A stretch of DNA of 64,000 bases. It comes from Amoebidium appalachense. Lineage: Eukaryota; Ichthyosporea. The position numbers and the translations under genes were made by a program. Below are positions 17,759 to 26,735 of the stretch, in pieces (position 1 is the stretch's first letter; the number at the start of each line of letters is the position of its first letter). Under the pieces are notes generated by a model, which worked only from the letters and a program-made list of their open reading frames with translations, was not told the origin of the DNA and searched no databases. The stretch is taken from NCBI GenBank assembly GCA_963693365.1, contig CAVNZM010000019.1, positions 186,001-250,000 on the forward strand, in the 5' to 3' direction.

Positions 17759-18730
17759 ATGTCGTATGAACCCTCGACGCTGAAGGGATACCTAGCCGCC
17801 AACCATGATCTGCGGGCAAATGTTGTGAATCGCGGCAAACCGGCGCAGGCCAAGAATCAAGTCGAAGCACTCGGTGGGGGAAACCCGCCGATCCTTGCCC
17901 CCGAAGACCGCCAGAAGCTCCTGGGATGGCTGGCACGCGCCAGCACCGACCTCAAAGAGATACTGCTCGTGGACCGCGAGGAGGTGACCACGACCCATGC
18001 TCACATGGCTGCAAACCAGAAGGTGCTGCTGTACGGACCGGCCGGTGGCGGCAAGCTGCACTGTGTCTTCTCGGTGTGTCGGCGGGTCGGCGTGTTTCCG
18101 TGGGTGGTCATGGTAGGCGAGCTGCTGAACACGGAGAACCTGCCCTTGCTAAACTGGATTGCACAGCACGATCGACGAGGAGCCCTTGTTGTGCGAGATG
18201 CCCACAACCTGACGGAGCAGAGCATCTCGGTGCTTGTGCTCGGCCTAGCGTACGCGATTCCCATCATCGGGCTCGCGAGCACGGCATCGGAGGCGTCGTG
18301 TGCGACACGCAAGTACTTTGATGCGACTGTACACTGGCCGGCTCTGCGCGAGTCGGAGGCTAAGCTGTGTATGCAGCTGTTCGAGACCGAATTACTTGAA
18401 AGGGATCAGGATGTGTTCAAGGGCCTCCTTGTTGCCGCTGAAGACCTGACGGTTGGTGCACTGGTGGGAGCCCTACAGGTGGCAAGACGTACCCTCGCCG
18501 AACAAATGTCTGTTTGTGCAGTCGGGAGGGGCGATGACGGTGCGGTGTTTTTTGACACGCGTGCTGATGTACAAAGAGTTGTTCTAGCGGATGCCGGCGA
18601 CAAGTTAAACTGGAACGCGCTTAGCTCAAGCGTACCCCATACCATCTATGCAGTCATGCTCCTGTTGGCATGGGTCCAGGGCATGCTCTTGTCACCTGTC
18701 GACGCAACCGATTTTGCTTGCTACAGGTAG
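17759..18730 (+). CDS. P-loop (AAA-like) protein with atypical Walker A
   Basis: 323 residues from ATG 17759. Residues 93-100 read GPAGGGKL, a Walker A in which the usual Thr/Ser after Lys is Leu. A Walker B-like ALVVRDAHN follows at ~142-150. The C-terminal region is helical, consistent with an AAA lid. Its place in the presumptive structural block suggests packaging or assembly, but it does not match FtsK/HerA packaging ATPases closely. Loss of the Thr/Ser could weaken magnesium binding, so ATP binding without fast hydrolysis is possible. Confidence 0.5.
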   Translation: MSYEPSTLKGYLAANHDLRANVVNRGKPAQAKNQVEALGGGNPPILAPEDRQKLLGWLARASTDLKEILLVDREEVTTTHAHMAANQKVLLYGPAGGGKLHCVFSVCRRVGVFPWVVMVGELLNTENLPLLNWIAQHDRRGALVVRDAHNLTEQSISVLVLGLAYAIPIIGLASTASEASCATRKYFDATVHWPALRESEAKLCMQLFETELLERDQDVFKGLLVAAEDLTVGALVGALQVARRTLAEQMSVCAVGRGDDGAVFFDTRADVQRVVLADAGDKLNWNALSSSVPHTIYAVMLLLAWVQGMLLSPVDATDFACYR

Positions 18731-18731
18731 A

Positions 18732-19769
18732 ATGGATCTGGACGAGTACACCCGAAGTCTGCTTACCATAGACCTCAATCCGGGGCCTATTAGTAAAGAA
18801 GAGGCAAGAGACTATTCCGAATCGAATGTTTCATCGCTTCGCTGCCTCCTGTTTGCCATCCAGCTTTGGCTGGTCCGCGATCCTCAAACCCCCTTGGACC
18901 TGGTCGTGGATGACTCAGGGCAGACCCCGGCGCTGGTGGTTCCTGGTCTGGATTGGCGCGTTTTGAAGCTCCCGCTCTTTGCCCCGGCTTTCGCGATCCC
19001 GTATCCGGTTGCCAAACCAACGTCGTTTGTGCAGCACGCGAACGACAGAACCTACGACAAAGACGAGCTTGCCGATCTGGTGACGGCCATGGTCCCGGGC
19101 ATCCGGAGCATGATGCTCACCCGGCCCCGCACGCACGCACGGCACCCCGTGCTGCCGGCCACCATGGCCGAGGCTGTGACGCGCGTGGACCCCGCCTTCG
19201 ACAAGGTGGCCGCCCAGTTCGCCGACCTGGTGCGGGCGAGCACCCCGAAGGACTCGATGGAGGTGCTCAAGCGCGACCGCGAGATCAAGCTGCTGCAGCA
19301 GTGCCTGCTGGAGCTCGAGCTCGAGTACTTCCGGCTGCAGGCCGAGAACGAGCACCTGAAGGAGCAGGAGGCCGCCATGGAGAAGAACTTCCTGCTGCCA
19401 TGGTTCAAAGCGCAGGAGGACGTCTCGCAGCGCATGGCAATGTTCGAGGCGGCCGAGCGCGACGAGTACTCGCGCATGCGCAACTTCCAGCAGCAGGTGT
19501 CGGTGCAGGCGTTCAACAGCAGCCTGCAGGCGCAGAACAACGCGCTGCTTGCGGCGTCGGGTGCCGCCATCAACGCTCGCCCGACGGCGGACTTTGCTGC
19601 GATGCTCTCCCGCAAGCGCGAGCTGGATCTGGACGACTTCGAGGAGAGCATGAAGCGCATACGCATGGCAGAGGACCAGCAGAAGGCAGCCACCATCAAC
19701 CCCGACACCTACCGTGACAACATGACCATGCGTGAGGGCGTGACGTTCCCGTATTCGGCTGCAAAGTGA
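18732..19769 (+). CDS. Coiled-coil protein, probable structural
   Basis: 345 residues from ATG 18732, one base after the previous stop. An N-terminal globular part (~1-150) precedes a long helix (~180-310) rich in Glu, Gln, Ala and Leu with heptad spacing, then a short basic tail. No enzyme motifs are visible. It follows the P-loop gene directly, so the two may act together. Confidence 0.55.
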   Translation: MDLDEYTRSLLTIDLNPGPISKEEARDYSESNVSSLRCLLFAIQLWLVRDPQTPLDLVVDDSGQTPALVVPGLDWRVLKLPLFAPAFAIPYPVAKPTSFVQHANDRTYDKDELADLVTAMVPGIRSMMLTRPRTHARHPVLPATMAEAVTRVDPAFDKVAAQFADLVRASTPKDSMEVLKRDREIKLLQQCLLELELEYFRLQAENEHLKEQEAAMEKNFLLPWFKAQEDVSQRMAMFEAAERDEYSRMRNFQQQVSVQAFNSSLQAQNNALLAASGAAINARPTADFAAMLSRKRELDLDDFEESMKRIRMAEDQQKAATINPDTYRDNMTMREGVTFPYSAAK

Positions 19770-19841
19770 ACAAAACCTAAAAACAGAGTTTGCGTTTCGG
19801 CTGCAAGGTGAGCGCCGGCGCCGAAAATGCATGCAAGAACC

Positions 19842-20192
19842 ATGACCCGCCGGCGACACTCCTCCACGGCTAAAACCTGCAAGAAACGCAAGGGAAAGAG
19901 ACGTTGCTCAAGCAGGCACACCCACAAACGGCCGGCCAAGCGGCGTAGCTCGCGCAGCGACAGAGAGCGCAGGCGCCATCGGTACAGGACGCAGTGGCGC
20001 ACCAAGTACCTCGTGCTGCCTTCCCGCTTTTATGGTGACAGGCAGCGCACATCTCCAAGCGCTCCCACCACAAAGTATGACCCACCGGTGCGCACGACCT
20101 CGAAGGCTTCAGGGTGTGGCTACAATGTCGGCCCCGGGGAAACTGGTCGGCCATGCAAAAACATCCATGACGTAGCCGAACCGGAGTTTTGA
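19842..20192 (+). CDS. Very basic, protamine-like protein
   Basis: 116 residues from ATG 19842 (an ATG at 19827 adds five). The N-terminal 60 residues are dominated by Arg, Lys, Ser and His; the C-terminal part contains a YDPPVRT segment and is less basic. Such proteins often condense DNA in the virion core. It closes the plus-strand block. The family is not recognised. Confidence 0.5.
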   Translation: MTRRRHSSTAKTCKKRKGKRRCSSRHTHKRPAKRRSSRSDRERRRHRYRTQWRTKYLVLPSRFYGDRQRTSPSAPTTKYDPPVRTTSKASGCGYNVGPGETGRPCKNIHDVAEPEF

Positions 20193-20214
20193 TCTGGATC
20201 TAATTATATCTGAT

Positions 20215-20279
20215 TTTCAATCGGTTGCGCGCGATCCGATTGGTCGGCATGGGTCGACCGATCTGATTGGCTGGCATAA
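20215..20279 (+). promoter_or_regulatory. CCAAT/ATTGG and CATAAAA promoter of the protease gene
   Basis: ATTGG words near 20238 and 20265 lie just before CATAAAA at about 20274, and the protease ATG is at 20351. This is the usual layout of a CCAAT plus TATA-like Pol II promoter. Confidence 0.5.
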
Positions 20280-20350
20280 AACGTGGCTTCCTCACTTCGC
20301 TCCGGATCGCGCCGGCACGGCCAGTCCCATCTGAACTGCCTGCCGCGAAC

Positions 20351-21061
20351 ATGCATGTCTTTTGTCTGTTCTTGCTTGTGCTTGGGTGTAAGATACGTGC
20401 TCAGACGTTGTCCCGCTACGGTTCTGGGGATGGAAACGTGCTGTTTGCATACGAAGGGGTGGCCAACATAGACCGCTATCCCGATGTTGCACATCTCGCA
20501 CACAGCCACATTGTGAGGGTGACGCATGCAGTTACGGGCGTCGGTTGGACATCGGGGACATACATACCGGACGGGACAGGCAACGGAGTGTTTGTGCTGA
20601 CGTGTGCGCACGGGCCCCCCACCAGGCACCCGGACCAGCTGGCGGTGGTGTTCCCGGACGGCACCGTATCCAACGCCACTGTGCGATACAGGAGCGCTGA
20701 GCATGACTTTGCCATCCTCCATTCGGTATACGCACATGGGATGCACGACGACCGCTTTTGTCGCTACTACGCACCCCCCGCTGCCCCTGGCATGTCCGTG
20801 CTGGCCATCGGGCTCCCTGCGGGATACAGGGGTGTGCAGTTCAGTGTGGGGACGCTCTTGGACATACAGGGTTCCACGCAGGAACTTGTGTTCAGCGGGG
20901 CCGTAGACCGTGGGAATTCGGGGGGGCCCCTTGTGGACATGCGTGGGTGTTTGATAGGCGTTGTCACGAGGCGCAGGTACCGCATGAATGGCAGGGAGGT
21001 GTTTATTGGGATAGCGGTGTCTATTGCGGCCGCCCTGGAGGCGGATGCGCGCGGGTATTAA
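20351..21061 (+). CDS. Secreted chymotrypsin-fold serine protease
   Basis: 236 residues. The start at 20351 gives a clean signal peptide (MHVFCLFLLVLGCKIRAQ). The catalytic triad is visible: His87 in LTCAHG, Asp119 in EHDFAIL, Ser190 in GNSGGPLVD. The spacing and GNSGGP resemble trypsin/HtrA-type proteases. It presumably acts in the secretory path or outside the cell, or on virion proteins passing through it. Serine proteases with signal peptides are unusual in DNA viruses and may have been captured from a host. A CCAAT/TATA-like promoter precedes it. The next gene starts 28 nt after its stop. Confidence 0.8.
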   Translation: MHVFCLFLLVLGCKIRAQTLSRYGSGDGNVLFAYEGVANIDRYPDVAHLAHSHIVRVTHAVTGVGWTSGTYIPDGTGNGVFVLTCAHGPPTRHPDQLAVVFPDGTVSNATVRYRSAEHDFAILHSVYAHGMHDDRFCRYYAPPAAPGMSVLAIGLPAGYRGVQFSVGTLLDIQGSTQELVFSGAVDRGNSGGPLVDMRGCLIGVVTRRRYRMNGREVFIGIAVSIAAALEADARGY

Positions 21062-21089
21062 AGCAGTCGCACGGGCAGTGCCCGTCACA

Positions 21090-21767
21090 ATGGACCTGAT
21101 TTCGCGCCTGAAACAGCACGAGCTGCCGTACCCACAGGGCTCCCAGGCATGGCTGCGGGAGCGCTCCTGCATGCTGACTGCCTCCGACGTGGGTGCGGCT
21201 CTGGGGGTCAACCCATACGAGACCCGCCAGGACCTTATACGGCACAAGGCGGGCCTGGAGAGGCGCTGCGTGGACCCTGTCTTTGTTGCGTTCGGCCACA
21301 AGTACGAGGATGAGGCGGCTGATGCGTACGCCCGGAGCACAGGCCGGTCGTGTTTCTCCCTCGGGCTGGTGCGGCACCCCGTGCATCGGTGGCTGGGCGC
21401 GAGTCCGGACCGGGTGACGTTCTGTGGGCGCGTGGTGGAGATCAAGGTGCCCTACAGGCGCAGGTTCATGGAGGGGCAGGAGATCCCGGGACACTACCTG
21501 GCGCAGGTGCAGACGCAGCTGTTTGTCCTGGATCTGGACGTCGCGGACTTCGTGCAGTACGATCCACGCGACGGCTCGCTTAGGGTGGACGAGGTTTTGC
21601 GGGACCCCAACTGGTGGAGGGACAACGGGCGCAGCCTGATGGCATTCCAGGGGAAGGTGCTGGACGTGCGTGCCGACCACGAGCTGCAGGCGTGGGAGGA
21701 GGAGGAGCCAGCCGAGCCAGGCAAGTGCATGGTGCCATCCACGACGACACTCACGGGCTCTTCTTGA
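21090..21767 (+). CDS. YqaJ-type viral recombinase/exonuclease
   Basis: 225 residues from ATG 21090. It shows the PD-(D/E)XK pattern of the YqaJ/lambda-exonuclease family: WLRERSCMLTASDVGAALG near the N-terminus, FGHKYEDEAADAYA (residues ~69-81), Asp107 in GASPDR, Glu117 and Lys119 in VVEIKVPY, and a QVQTQLFV helix. These enzymes resect double-stranded DNA ends for recombination or concatemer processing during viral replication. Length matches the family. Confidence 0.85.
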   Translation: MDLISRLKQHELPYPQGSQAWLRERSCMLTASDVGAALGVNPYETRQDLIRHKAGLERRCVDPVFVAFGHKYEDEAADAYARSTGRSCFSLGLVRHPVHRWLGASPDRVTFCGRVVEIKVPYRRRFMEGQEIPGHYLAQVQTQLFVLDLDVADFVQYDPRDGSLRVDEVLRDPNWWRDNGRSLMAFQGKVLDVRADHELQAWEEEEPAEPGKCMVPSTTTLTGSS

Positions 21768-21951
21768 GCTTCCTGTTCACAAAGAACTTTAGGACCGGCA
21801 GCGGTACGAAGACAAGAACGTAGGGGTGGACGGCAAGGTAGACAAGCAGCAGACACCTGCTCAGCCAGTGCGCGTGACTCCTGTGGTCGGTGTGTACGTG
21901 TTGTGGTTCGCGCTGTTGTAGTGCTGGCGAAAACGGGTCGGAGGAGTGCAT
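21751..21951 (-). CDS. Small membrane protein
   Basis: 66 residues on the minus strand, tail-to-tail with the YqaJ gene (17 nt overlap). One long hydrophobic stretch (LLLVYLAVHPYVLVFVPLPVLKFFV) is followed by a Lys-rich end. It may sit in the virion or a host membrane. Function is unknown. Confidence 0.5.
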   Translation of the reverse strand: MHSSDPFSPALQQREPQHVHTDHRSHAHWLSRCLLLVYLAVHPYVLVFVPLPVLKFFVNRKLKKSP

Positions 21952-21978
21952 GGCGGTGTTTGGTGTAGGGCATATACA

Positions 21979-22232
21979 ATGTCACGGAAGGCCGGCGCCA
22001 CGCAGTGCTGCAGAAACAGCCGCACGGCCGCGCGACGCAGGGCAAAGAGAGCCCGGGCAAAGCGGAAACGAAAAGCAAAGCGGCTACGAGGGCTGTGGGA
22101 GCCGGAGTACCACGTTCAAGACTACACGTGGGGTTTGCCATTCAGGACGGCTATGGCTGGGGGGGAGACAGTGACTACGACATATCCTTTGAGATTGGTC
22201 AGAATGGTGTGATCCCGTGTTTATTTGAATAA
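21979..22232 (+). CDS. Small basic protein with acidic tail, frameshifted
   Basis: From ATG 21979 the first ~40 residues are strongly basic (RRRAKRARAKRKRKAKR). The sense then moves to another frame near 22125-22140, at a GGGG run, and continues as GYGWGGDSDYDISFEIGQN to a stop at 22232, followed by AATAAA. The basic half suggests DNA binding. The single-base break is probably a sequence error or a recent mutation. Confidence 0.5.
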
Positions 22233-22265
22233 AACTGCCCTGCCAGAGGGAAGAGAAATCCACCC

Positions 22266-22682
22266 CTACTCGTCGTCTACAACGGACTCGGTTTCGATGT
22301 AGTTGTCCTTGTCGATGTGCTTTAGAGACTGCTTCGTGGCCACCTCCTCCTCGGGGACGGCGGAGAGAAATGCCAGGAGGTCGTTGGCCTGCTTGGTGTC
22401 CTTGAAGTACACCTCGAACTGCTTTCGCAGATAGTTCTCGCTCAGCGAGGGCTTCTTGACGGCCTCGTGGAGAATCAACAGGTCCTTGGTGGGCAGTTCC
22501 AGTGACCGCACGTTCTCGGTGGACATATACTTGAGAATGGCCTTCTTTATCGTGTTCAGTTTTCGGCTGATGGGTTTGGTTTGTGCGCTCTGCTCCTTGA
22601 GCTGGGCGTGGAGCGTCGTGTAATCCCGGAGCACACCTTTCAGGCCGTCAATAGAGGATATTTCCATGCCAGGACGTCCCAT
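22266..22682 (-). CDS. Small helical protein, DUF5760-like (tentative)
   Basis: 138 residues from ATG 22682 (22667 also possible). It is a helix-rich protein with the arrangement ISRKLNTIKKAILKYM, then a short strand, then VKKPSLSENYLRKQF. This resembles a small uncharacterised family (DUF5760) found in large algal and amoebal viruses, where a leucine-rich helix precedes a KKPLS-type motif. An acidic tail ends the protein. The match is from memory of the pattern and needs a profile search. Function is unknown. Confidence 0.45.
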   Translation of the reverse strand: MGRPGMEISSIDGLKGVLRDYTTLHAQLKEQSAQTKPISRKLNTIKKAILKYMSTENVRSLELPTKDLLILHEAVKKPSLSENYLRKQFEVYFKDTKQANDLLAFLSAVPEEEVATKQSLKHIDKDNYIETESVVDDE

Positions 22683-22729
22683 TACCAGTGGAACAGAAAA
22701 TAAATGGCAGCCCAAGATGCTACACATGT

Positions 22730-24031
22730 TCAATACATGTGCCGGTAGGGCGTGTTGTGGAGATACAACAGGTCCGCGCGCGTCACCTCATCCGGCAGGG
22801 CACTCTCGGGCACGCACGCACGCGTGTTCAGGAGCAGCAGCAGCGCAAAGACGTGCTTGAAAAACGCCAGGGCCAGCTCCTCTGCGGGAAGGCTCGCGTG
22901 GTTGATTCGCGCCAAAACACTGTACCAGTCCGGTGTCTCGTCGTGCATCAAGAAGCGCCTGTTCGGGGCGTTCATGTGAGACAGGACGCGGTACAGGGCG
23001 GCACGGCTCAGTTGCTCGGCCCCTATGTACCAGGCGAACTCCGCGAGTTCAAAGAGGGCCGAGAGCGTGTGCTTGTCGTCGGCCGGGAGCTCGATGTTGC
23101 CCATGTGGAAGTACTGCAGGACACAGTGAAACACCCGTGTGGTTACTGCCAGACGAGGGCCTTCGGTGTGCTCCATGTACCCGGTGCCCAGGAGCACCCT
23201 GAAGAAGCCGTTCGAATGGGACAAGAGTTCGGCGCAGGCATTCACGCTGCCGTCCAACAGGGTTATGTGCCTCCCACCCGGAAAGTCGGCTAGGACACGC
23301 CTGCAAGGCGCTTGCTGGGTGGAATAGCCGAACAGTGCGTGCCGGGTTATGCGGTACAAGCTGATTCCCGAAGCCATGTAGATTACAGGGCCAGACACGG
23401 CAATGTGCACGGCCGCGTGGGATTCGCCTGTAATTTCGGTGAACGGCCCCGCTACATATCCGACCCCGTGCACCGACACCTCGAAGACGCACTGTGTCGT
23501 GGTGTCGAATATCCAGCTCCTGGTTTCTTCTCTGTCGTGCTTGTGGTAGCCGCGTGTGGACATGTGATTGCAGCACCATACACCGCCTATCAGGGGCGAC
23601 AGATCGCGGACGGGCATCGGGGGGCGGGGCGAACATGCTGGCACCCCATTCTCGAGGTATAGCTGTTGGTGGTCGTCAGCCACAAACCCCACTTGGTGTG
23701 CTTGTATGATGCCAGGGGTGTAGCTGTCAAGGACAATGTACTCCGTTGGAGATCCAGCTCGGCCGACAAGAACAGGGTCAACGAGTGTCCGGTCCGATGG
23801 GACAACGGCCGTGATGACCTTGATGCGTTTCCCTGGATTCAGCTCGGCACTCCGGTTAGTTATCCGACCGGCGTTGTTGACTTGAAAAACAAGATGTTCC
23901 ATCGCCATGTACAATATACCATCCACCACGCCCAGACCGGTGATGTTGCGATCCAGGTTGGCGTAGGTGATGCGCTCGCATTTCATCACGTGGGGCACGG
24001 AGGCAGATTCGACTGTCGTCCACTGGTTCAT
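22730..24031 (-). CDS. BTB/POZ domain protein
   Basis: 433 residues. The C-terminal half (residues ~250-350) has the BTB/POZ pattern: GGRHITLLDGSVNACAELLS, FFRVLLGTGYMEHTEG, VFHCVLQYFHMGNIEL and ELAEFAWYIGAEQLSRAAL. The N-terminal ~240 residues are beta-rich with repeated strand-turn units, resembling a partial propeller. BTB proteins dimerise and recruit Cullin-3 ubiquitin ligases, and poxviruses and mimiviruses use them to redirect host degradation; that role is inferred here. A TATA box lies at 24067-24076, within the last bases of the next gene. Confidence 0.75.
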   Translation of the reverse strand: MNQWTTVESASVPHVMKCERITYANLDRNITGLGVVDGILYMAMEHLVFQVNNAGRITNRSAELNPGKRIKVITAVVPSDRTLVDPVLVGRAGSPTEYIVLDSYTPGIIQAHQVGFVADDHQQLYLENGVPACSPRPPMPVRDLSPLIGGVWCCNHMSTRGYHKHDREETRSWIFDTTTQCVFEVSVHGVGYVAGPFTEITGESHAAVHIAVSGPVIYMASGISLYRITRHALFGYSTQQAPCRRVLADFPGGRHITLLDGSVNACAELLSHSNGFFRVLLGTGYMEHTEGPRLAVTTRVFHCVLQYFHMGNIELPADDKHTLSALFELAEFAWYIGAEQLSRAALYRVLSHMNAPNRRFLMHDETPDWYSVLARINHASLPAEELALAFFKHVFALLLLLNTRACVPESALPDEVTRADLLYLHNTPYRHMY

Positions 24032-24066
24032 CTTGAATATGACACATGAGACATGGCAGGTCGTCG

Positions 24067-24076
24067 CTTATATACC
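24067..24076 (-). promoter_or_regulatory. TATA box of the BTB gene (GGTATATAAG)
   Basis: GGTATATAAG on the minus strand, about 36 nt before the ATG at 24031 and overlapping the upstream gene's stop. Confidence 0.75.
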
Positions 24077-25177
24077 ATCCACCGAATCCTGGATGGATGA
24101 GGATTGCAGGGCCTGTATGTAGCCATGGACCGCCTGTGTGTCCCCGGACAAGTCTTCCCGCGTGGGCTCGTGCGTTGCTTCAGGGTCTCCCTCCTTCCCA
24201 AAACCACATGACCGTGCAAAGCAGTTTGTTGTAACGTGTGCTATCGTCCACAGGCCCGCCATTGCGTGTTGGTATGCCAGCATGCACCCATAAGCAAAGT
24301 CCTGGTCTCCGGCAAACAACAAGACATCCACAGATGACTCCATGAATGTCACACCATCAAACATCTCGACTTTTTTGGCCGTGCATCGTTGGAGGGGGAT
24401 CACTATATATCTGTTTGATCCTGGGATTTTCAGCACCCAACAGTTGGACCCTCTTTCTCCTTGAAACACCATCAGGCCTGAAAAAATGGCCCTCTTGATG
24501 ATGCCGTCGCACAGAACCCAGGGTGATTGCGCTTGGACAAACACCTTTCCGCTGTATATGTCAACAAAAGTGGCCATCCAAACATCCGAATCTCGGGGCC
24601 TGTAATGATAGCCTGTCGTGTTTGTTCCTCGGGTGTTGCTGCTTGATTGTACGATCAAGGCTTCCAGCCTTCGTTTGTACTCGGTCGTGTTTTTTCCGGA
24701 TATGTCAATTGCGTCAATCAAGGATCTGTTGTTTTCTAATTGGGCCGCGAGCTTGCCCAGCGAAGCGTTGAGTGTGTCGGTTTCCCTTGATATTTTCTCG
24801 GCAATGTTTTCAGACCCCAAACTGGCGACAACCTTGTTTCTGGTGTCTCTCACCAATTCATTGAACTCTCCTAGAGTTTTGAGAGCCTCTCCCAGTTTGG
24901 TGGACTCGGACTTGATTCTTTTTATTTTATTTTCGATGTTCTTGAATTTTACAGACTTCGAATCTAATGCCTTACTGGAAGTCAAGAGCGGCAATACATT
25001 TGACATTGTTTCCAGTACAGCCTGTGTGACTCCTGGGGAGACTGTCGTTCTAGTCTTGGTCTCGAGGTCATCTAATATGCGATGGATTTTCTCTTCAATT
25101 ACTTTGTGCAGTGTCATTTCAGTGGTTTCGGTGTGTTTTTTGTCTTCTATGGAGGTCTCTACTTCCTCTGACGCCAT
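24068..25177 (-). CDS. Coiled-coil protein of unknown function
   Basis: 369 residues. The first ~190 residues are a charged helix with coiled-coil spacing (ENKIKRIKSESTKLGEALKTL and beyond). The remainder is a beta-rich globular domain beginning near SDVWMATFVDIYSGK. Base composition is less GC-rich than the neighbours. No catalytic motif is seen. It lies between the BTB and MSV199/BRO-like genes, in the accessory part of the block. Confidence 0.6.
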   Translation of the reverse strand: MASEEVETSIEDKKHTETTEMTLHKVIEEKIHRILDDLETKTRTTVSPGVTQAVLETMSNVLPLLTSSKALDSKSVKFKNIENKIKRIKSESTKLGEALKTLGEFNELVRDTRNKVVASLGSENIAEKISRETDTLNASLGKLAAQLENNRSLIDAIDISGKNTTEYKRRLEALIVQSSSNTRGTNTTGYHYRPRDSDVWMATFVDIYSGKVFVQAQSPWVLCDGIIKRAIFSGLMVFQGERGSNCWVLKIPGSNRYIVIPLQRCTAKKVEMFDGVTFMESSVDVLLFAGDQDFAYGCMLAYQHAMAGLWTIAHVTTNCFARSCGFGKEGDPEATHEPTREDLSGDTQAVHGYIQALQSSSIQDSVDGI

Positions 25178-25272
25178 GGTGGGTGTATCTGTCTTACTCT
25201 CCTAAAATAATTTACAGCCACCAAACACCTATCATCCTCAACCTAGATTTGTCTATCCCAAACCACCACGCG

Positions 25273-26415
25273 TCAAACAAGTGCCGGCTCCATGGCAAGC
25301 GGCTGGACCCCCGTGTACTTGGACTCCAGGAGGTCCACCACGTCGCTGAAGTTGTGTGTGTGCTGTGTCTTGGGCATGTGCAGGCACAGCCAGTCCCGTG
25401 CCCTACTGAGCACCGTGTACGCCTCGAGCACCGTCATCTCCGTGCAGTAGGTGACGTTGCGCTTCCACCCCTCGATGATCCGGCGCTTGATGGCTCCCTG
25501 CACTGCCGTGCGGGCAAGCACCACGCTCACGCGCCCCTCCTTCTCGTCCCAGATGCTCACGCCGATGGTGTCCTTGACGAACTTGCGGATCAGCCACGCC
25601 TCGCCCGATGTCTGGTCGGAGAACAGCGCACTCACCACGCTGTTGGCAAAGTTGAGCAGGCGTGCGCGCAGCACCTCGCATCCGACGTCCAGTGCACACT
25701 TGCCCACGTCATCGGGCAGCACGCGCTCGTTGAGCGTGTTGGGGTCCGAGTTGATCTGCTCGCGCATCTGGCGGATGGCCCCGTTGCGCAGCGCAATGGT
25801 CAGCCGCTGCTCGTCCATCAGCTCCATGGCAACCTTCAGCAGCTTGGTCTTCTCGGCCACCAGCTCCTCCAGCTGCGCCTCGCGGGCCGTGCGCTTGGCC
25901 GCGCGCTCGGGGGTCTCCTCGACGCCGTTACGGAAGAACTCGCGCTCCTCGGGCGTGCTGTTGGTGTAGCGGGCCTCGATGTCGTCGATGAGCGACAGGT
26001 CGCCGGCGAGCAGACGCGACATGTACGCCGCGCTGGTGCGGCGCACCTCGTGTGCACGCTTGCCGGGCAGCAGGTAGATGATCTCGAGCAGGGTCTTGAA
26101 GGGGGCCATCGGGGTGGGCTTGCTCATGCCTGGCAGGCGAATGTCGACTTGACGTCATCACCTGGAGTAAGTTCTGTCCAGTCAAGTCAGACCTTACTGC
26201 CGGTAGGTTTGACGATTGGGGCGCTCTGACTGGTCATTTTCATGTCATGCCAAGCCTTGTGTGCGGCATTGCGATTCCCCAGCACCAGCGCAATGGCGTC
26301 CAGAACACTGGCCTTGTTGGTAGCCTGGTCGACTCGCACTACCGGCGTTCTTGAACATGGGGAACTGCTTGGCGAGGCTGTCCATGTTGATGCTGGCTGG
26401 GGTAGGGTTGTCCAT
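25273..26415 (-). CDS. MSV199/BRO-like DNA-binding protein with a short intron and one frameshift
   Basis: The likely start is ATG 26415 or 26383-26385, downstream of the TATA box at 26497-26510. The N-terminal module (VRVDQATNKASVLDAIALVLGN) matches that of the neighbour at 27382. The frame changes once near 26340 (one extra base in CCGG). The frame then ends at 26187, but a GT-AG intron at 26130-26197 would join it in frame to the long downstream frame (MAPFKTLLEIIYLLPGKRAH onward, to 25273). The C-terminal region, with a RRIIEGWKR helix and AYTVLSRA, resembles the second exons of the BRO-like genes at 49.5 and 53.2 kb. A role in transcription or DNA control is inferred. Confidence 0.6.
26130..26197 (-). 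other. Candidate 68-nt GT-AG intron
   Basis: On the minus strand the donor reads CA|GTAAGG and the acceptor CCTGCCAG|GC. Removal joins codon A|GC in frame and brings the two halves into the same order as the unspliced paralogue at 27.4 kb. Without splicing the first frame stops six bases into the intron region. Confidence 0.5.
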
Positions 26416-26496
26416 GTTGATGGGAGTGTTTCGGGATCCGTGTTGCTGGAAGGGCTCCTTGGGTGGACTGAATGATTACTACAGACGCGCGCGACT

Positions 26497-26510
26497 CCTT
26501 TTATACCTTT
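26497..26510 (-). promoter_or_regulatory. TATA box (AAAGGTATAAAAGG)
   Basis: AAAGGTATAAAAGG on the minus strand upstream of the MSV199/BRO-like gene; ATTGG words occur further upstream near 26610-26665. Confidence 0.7.
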
Positions 26511-26735
26511 GGATGAGACCGTCCAAATTGCCGAACGGGCAAGTCGTGACTGAATTTCATGAGCAGCAAGCCGCTTTGCGATTCTCAATCCTACTGGAGT
26601 AAGATTGATGTGATTGGCCGAATTCATCTCGATGACGTCATACATCACCAACCCCACCGTTTCCACCAATCAAATCGACGTTCCTGAGACGTTACCAGTT
26701 TTGGTCTGGTCAATTTTTCAAGGTTAACCACGAGT

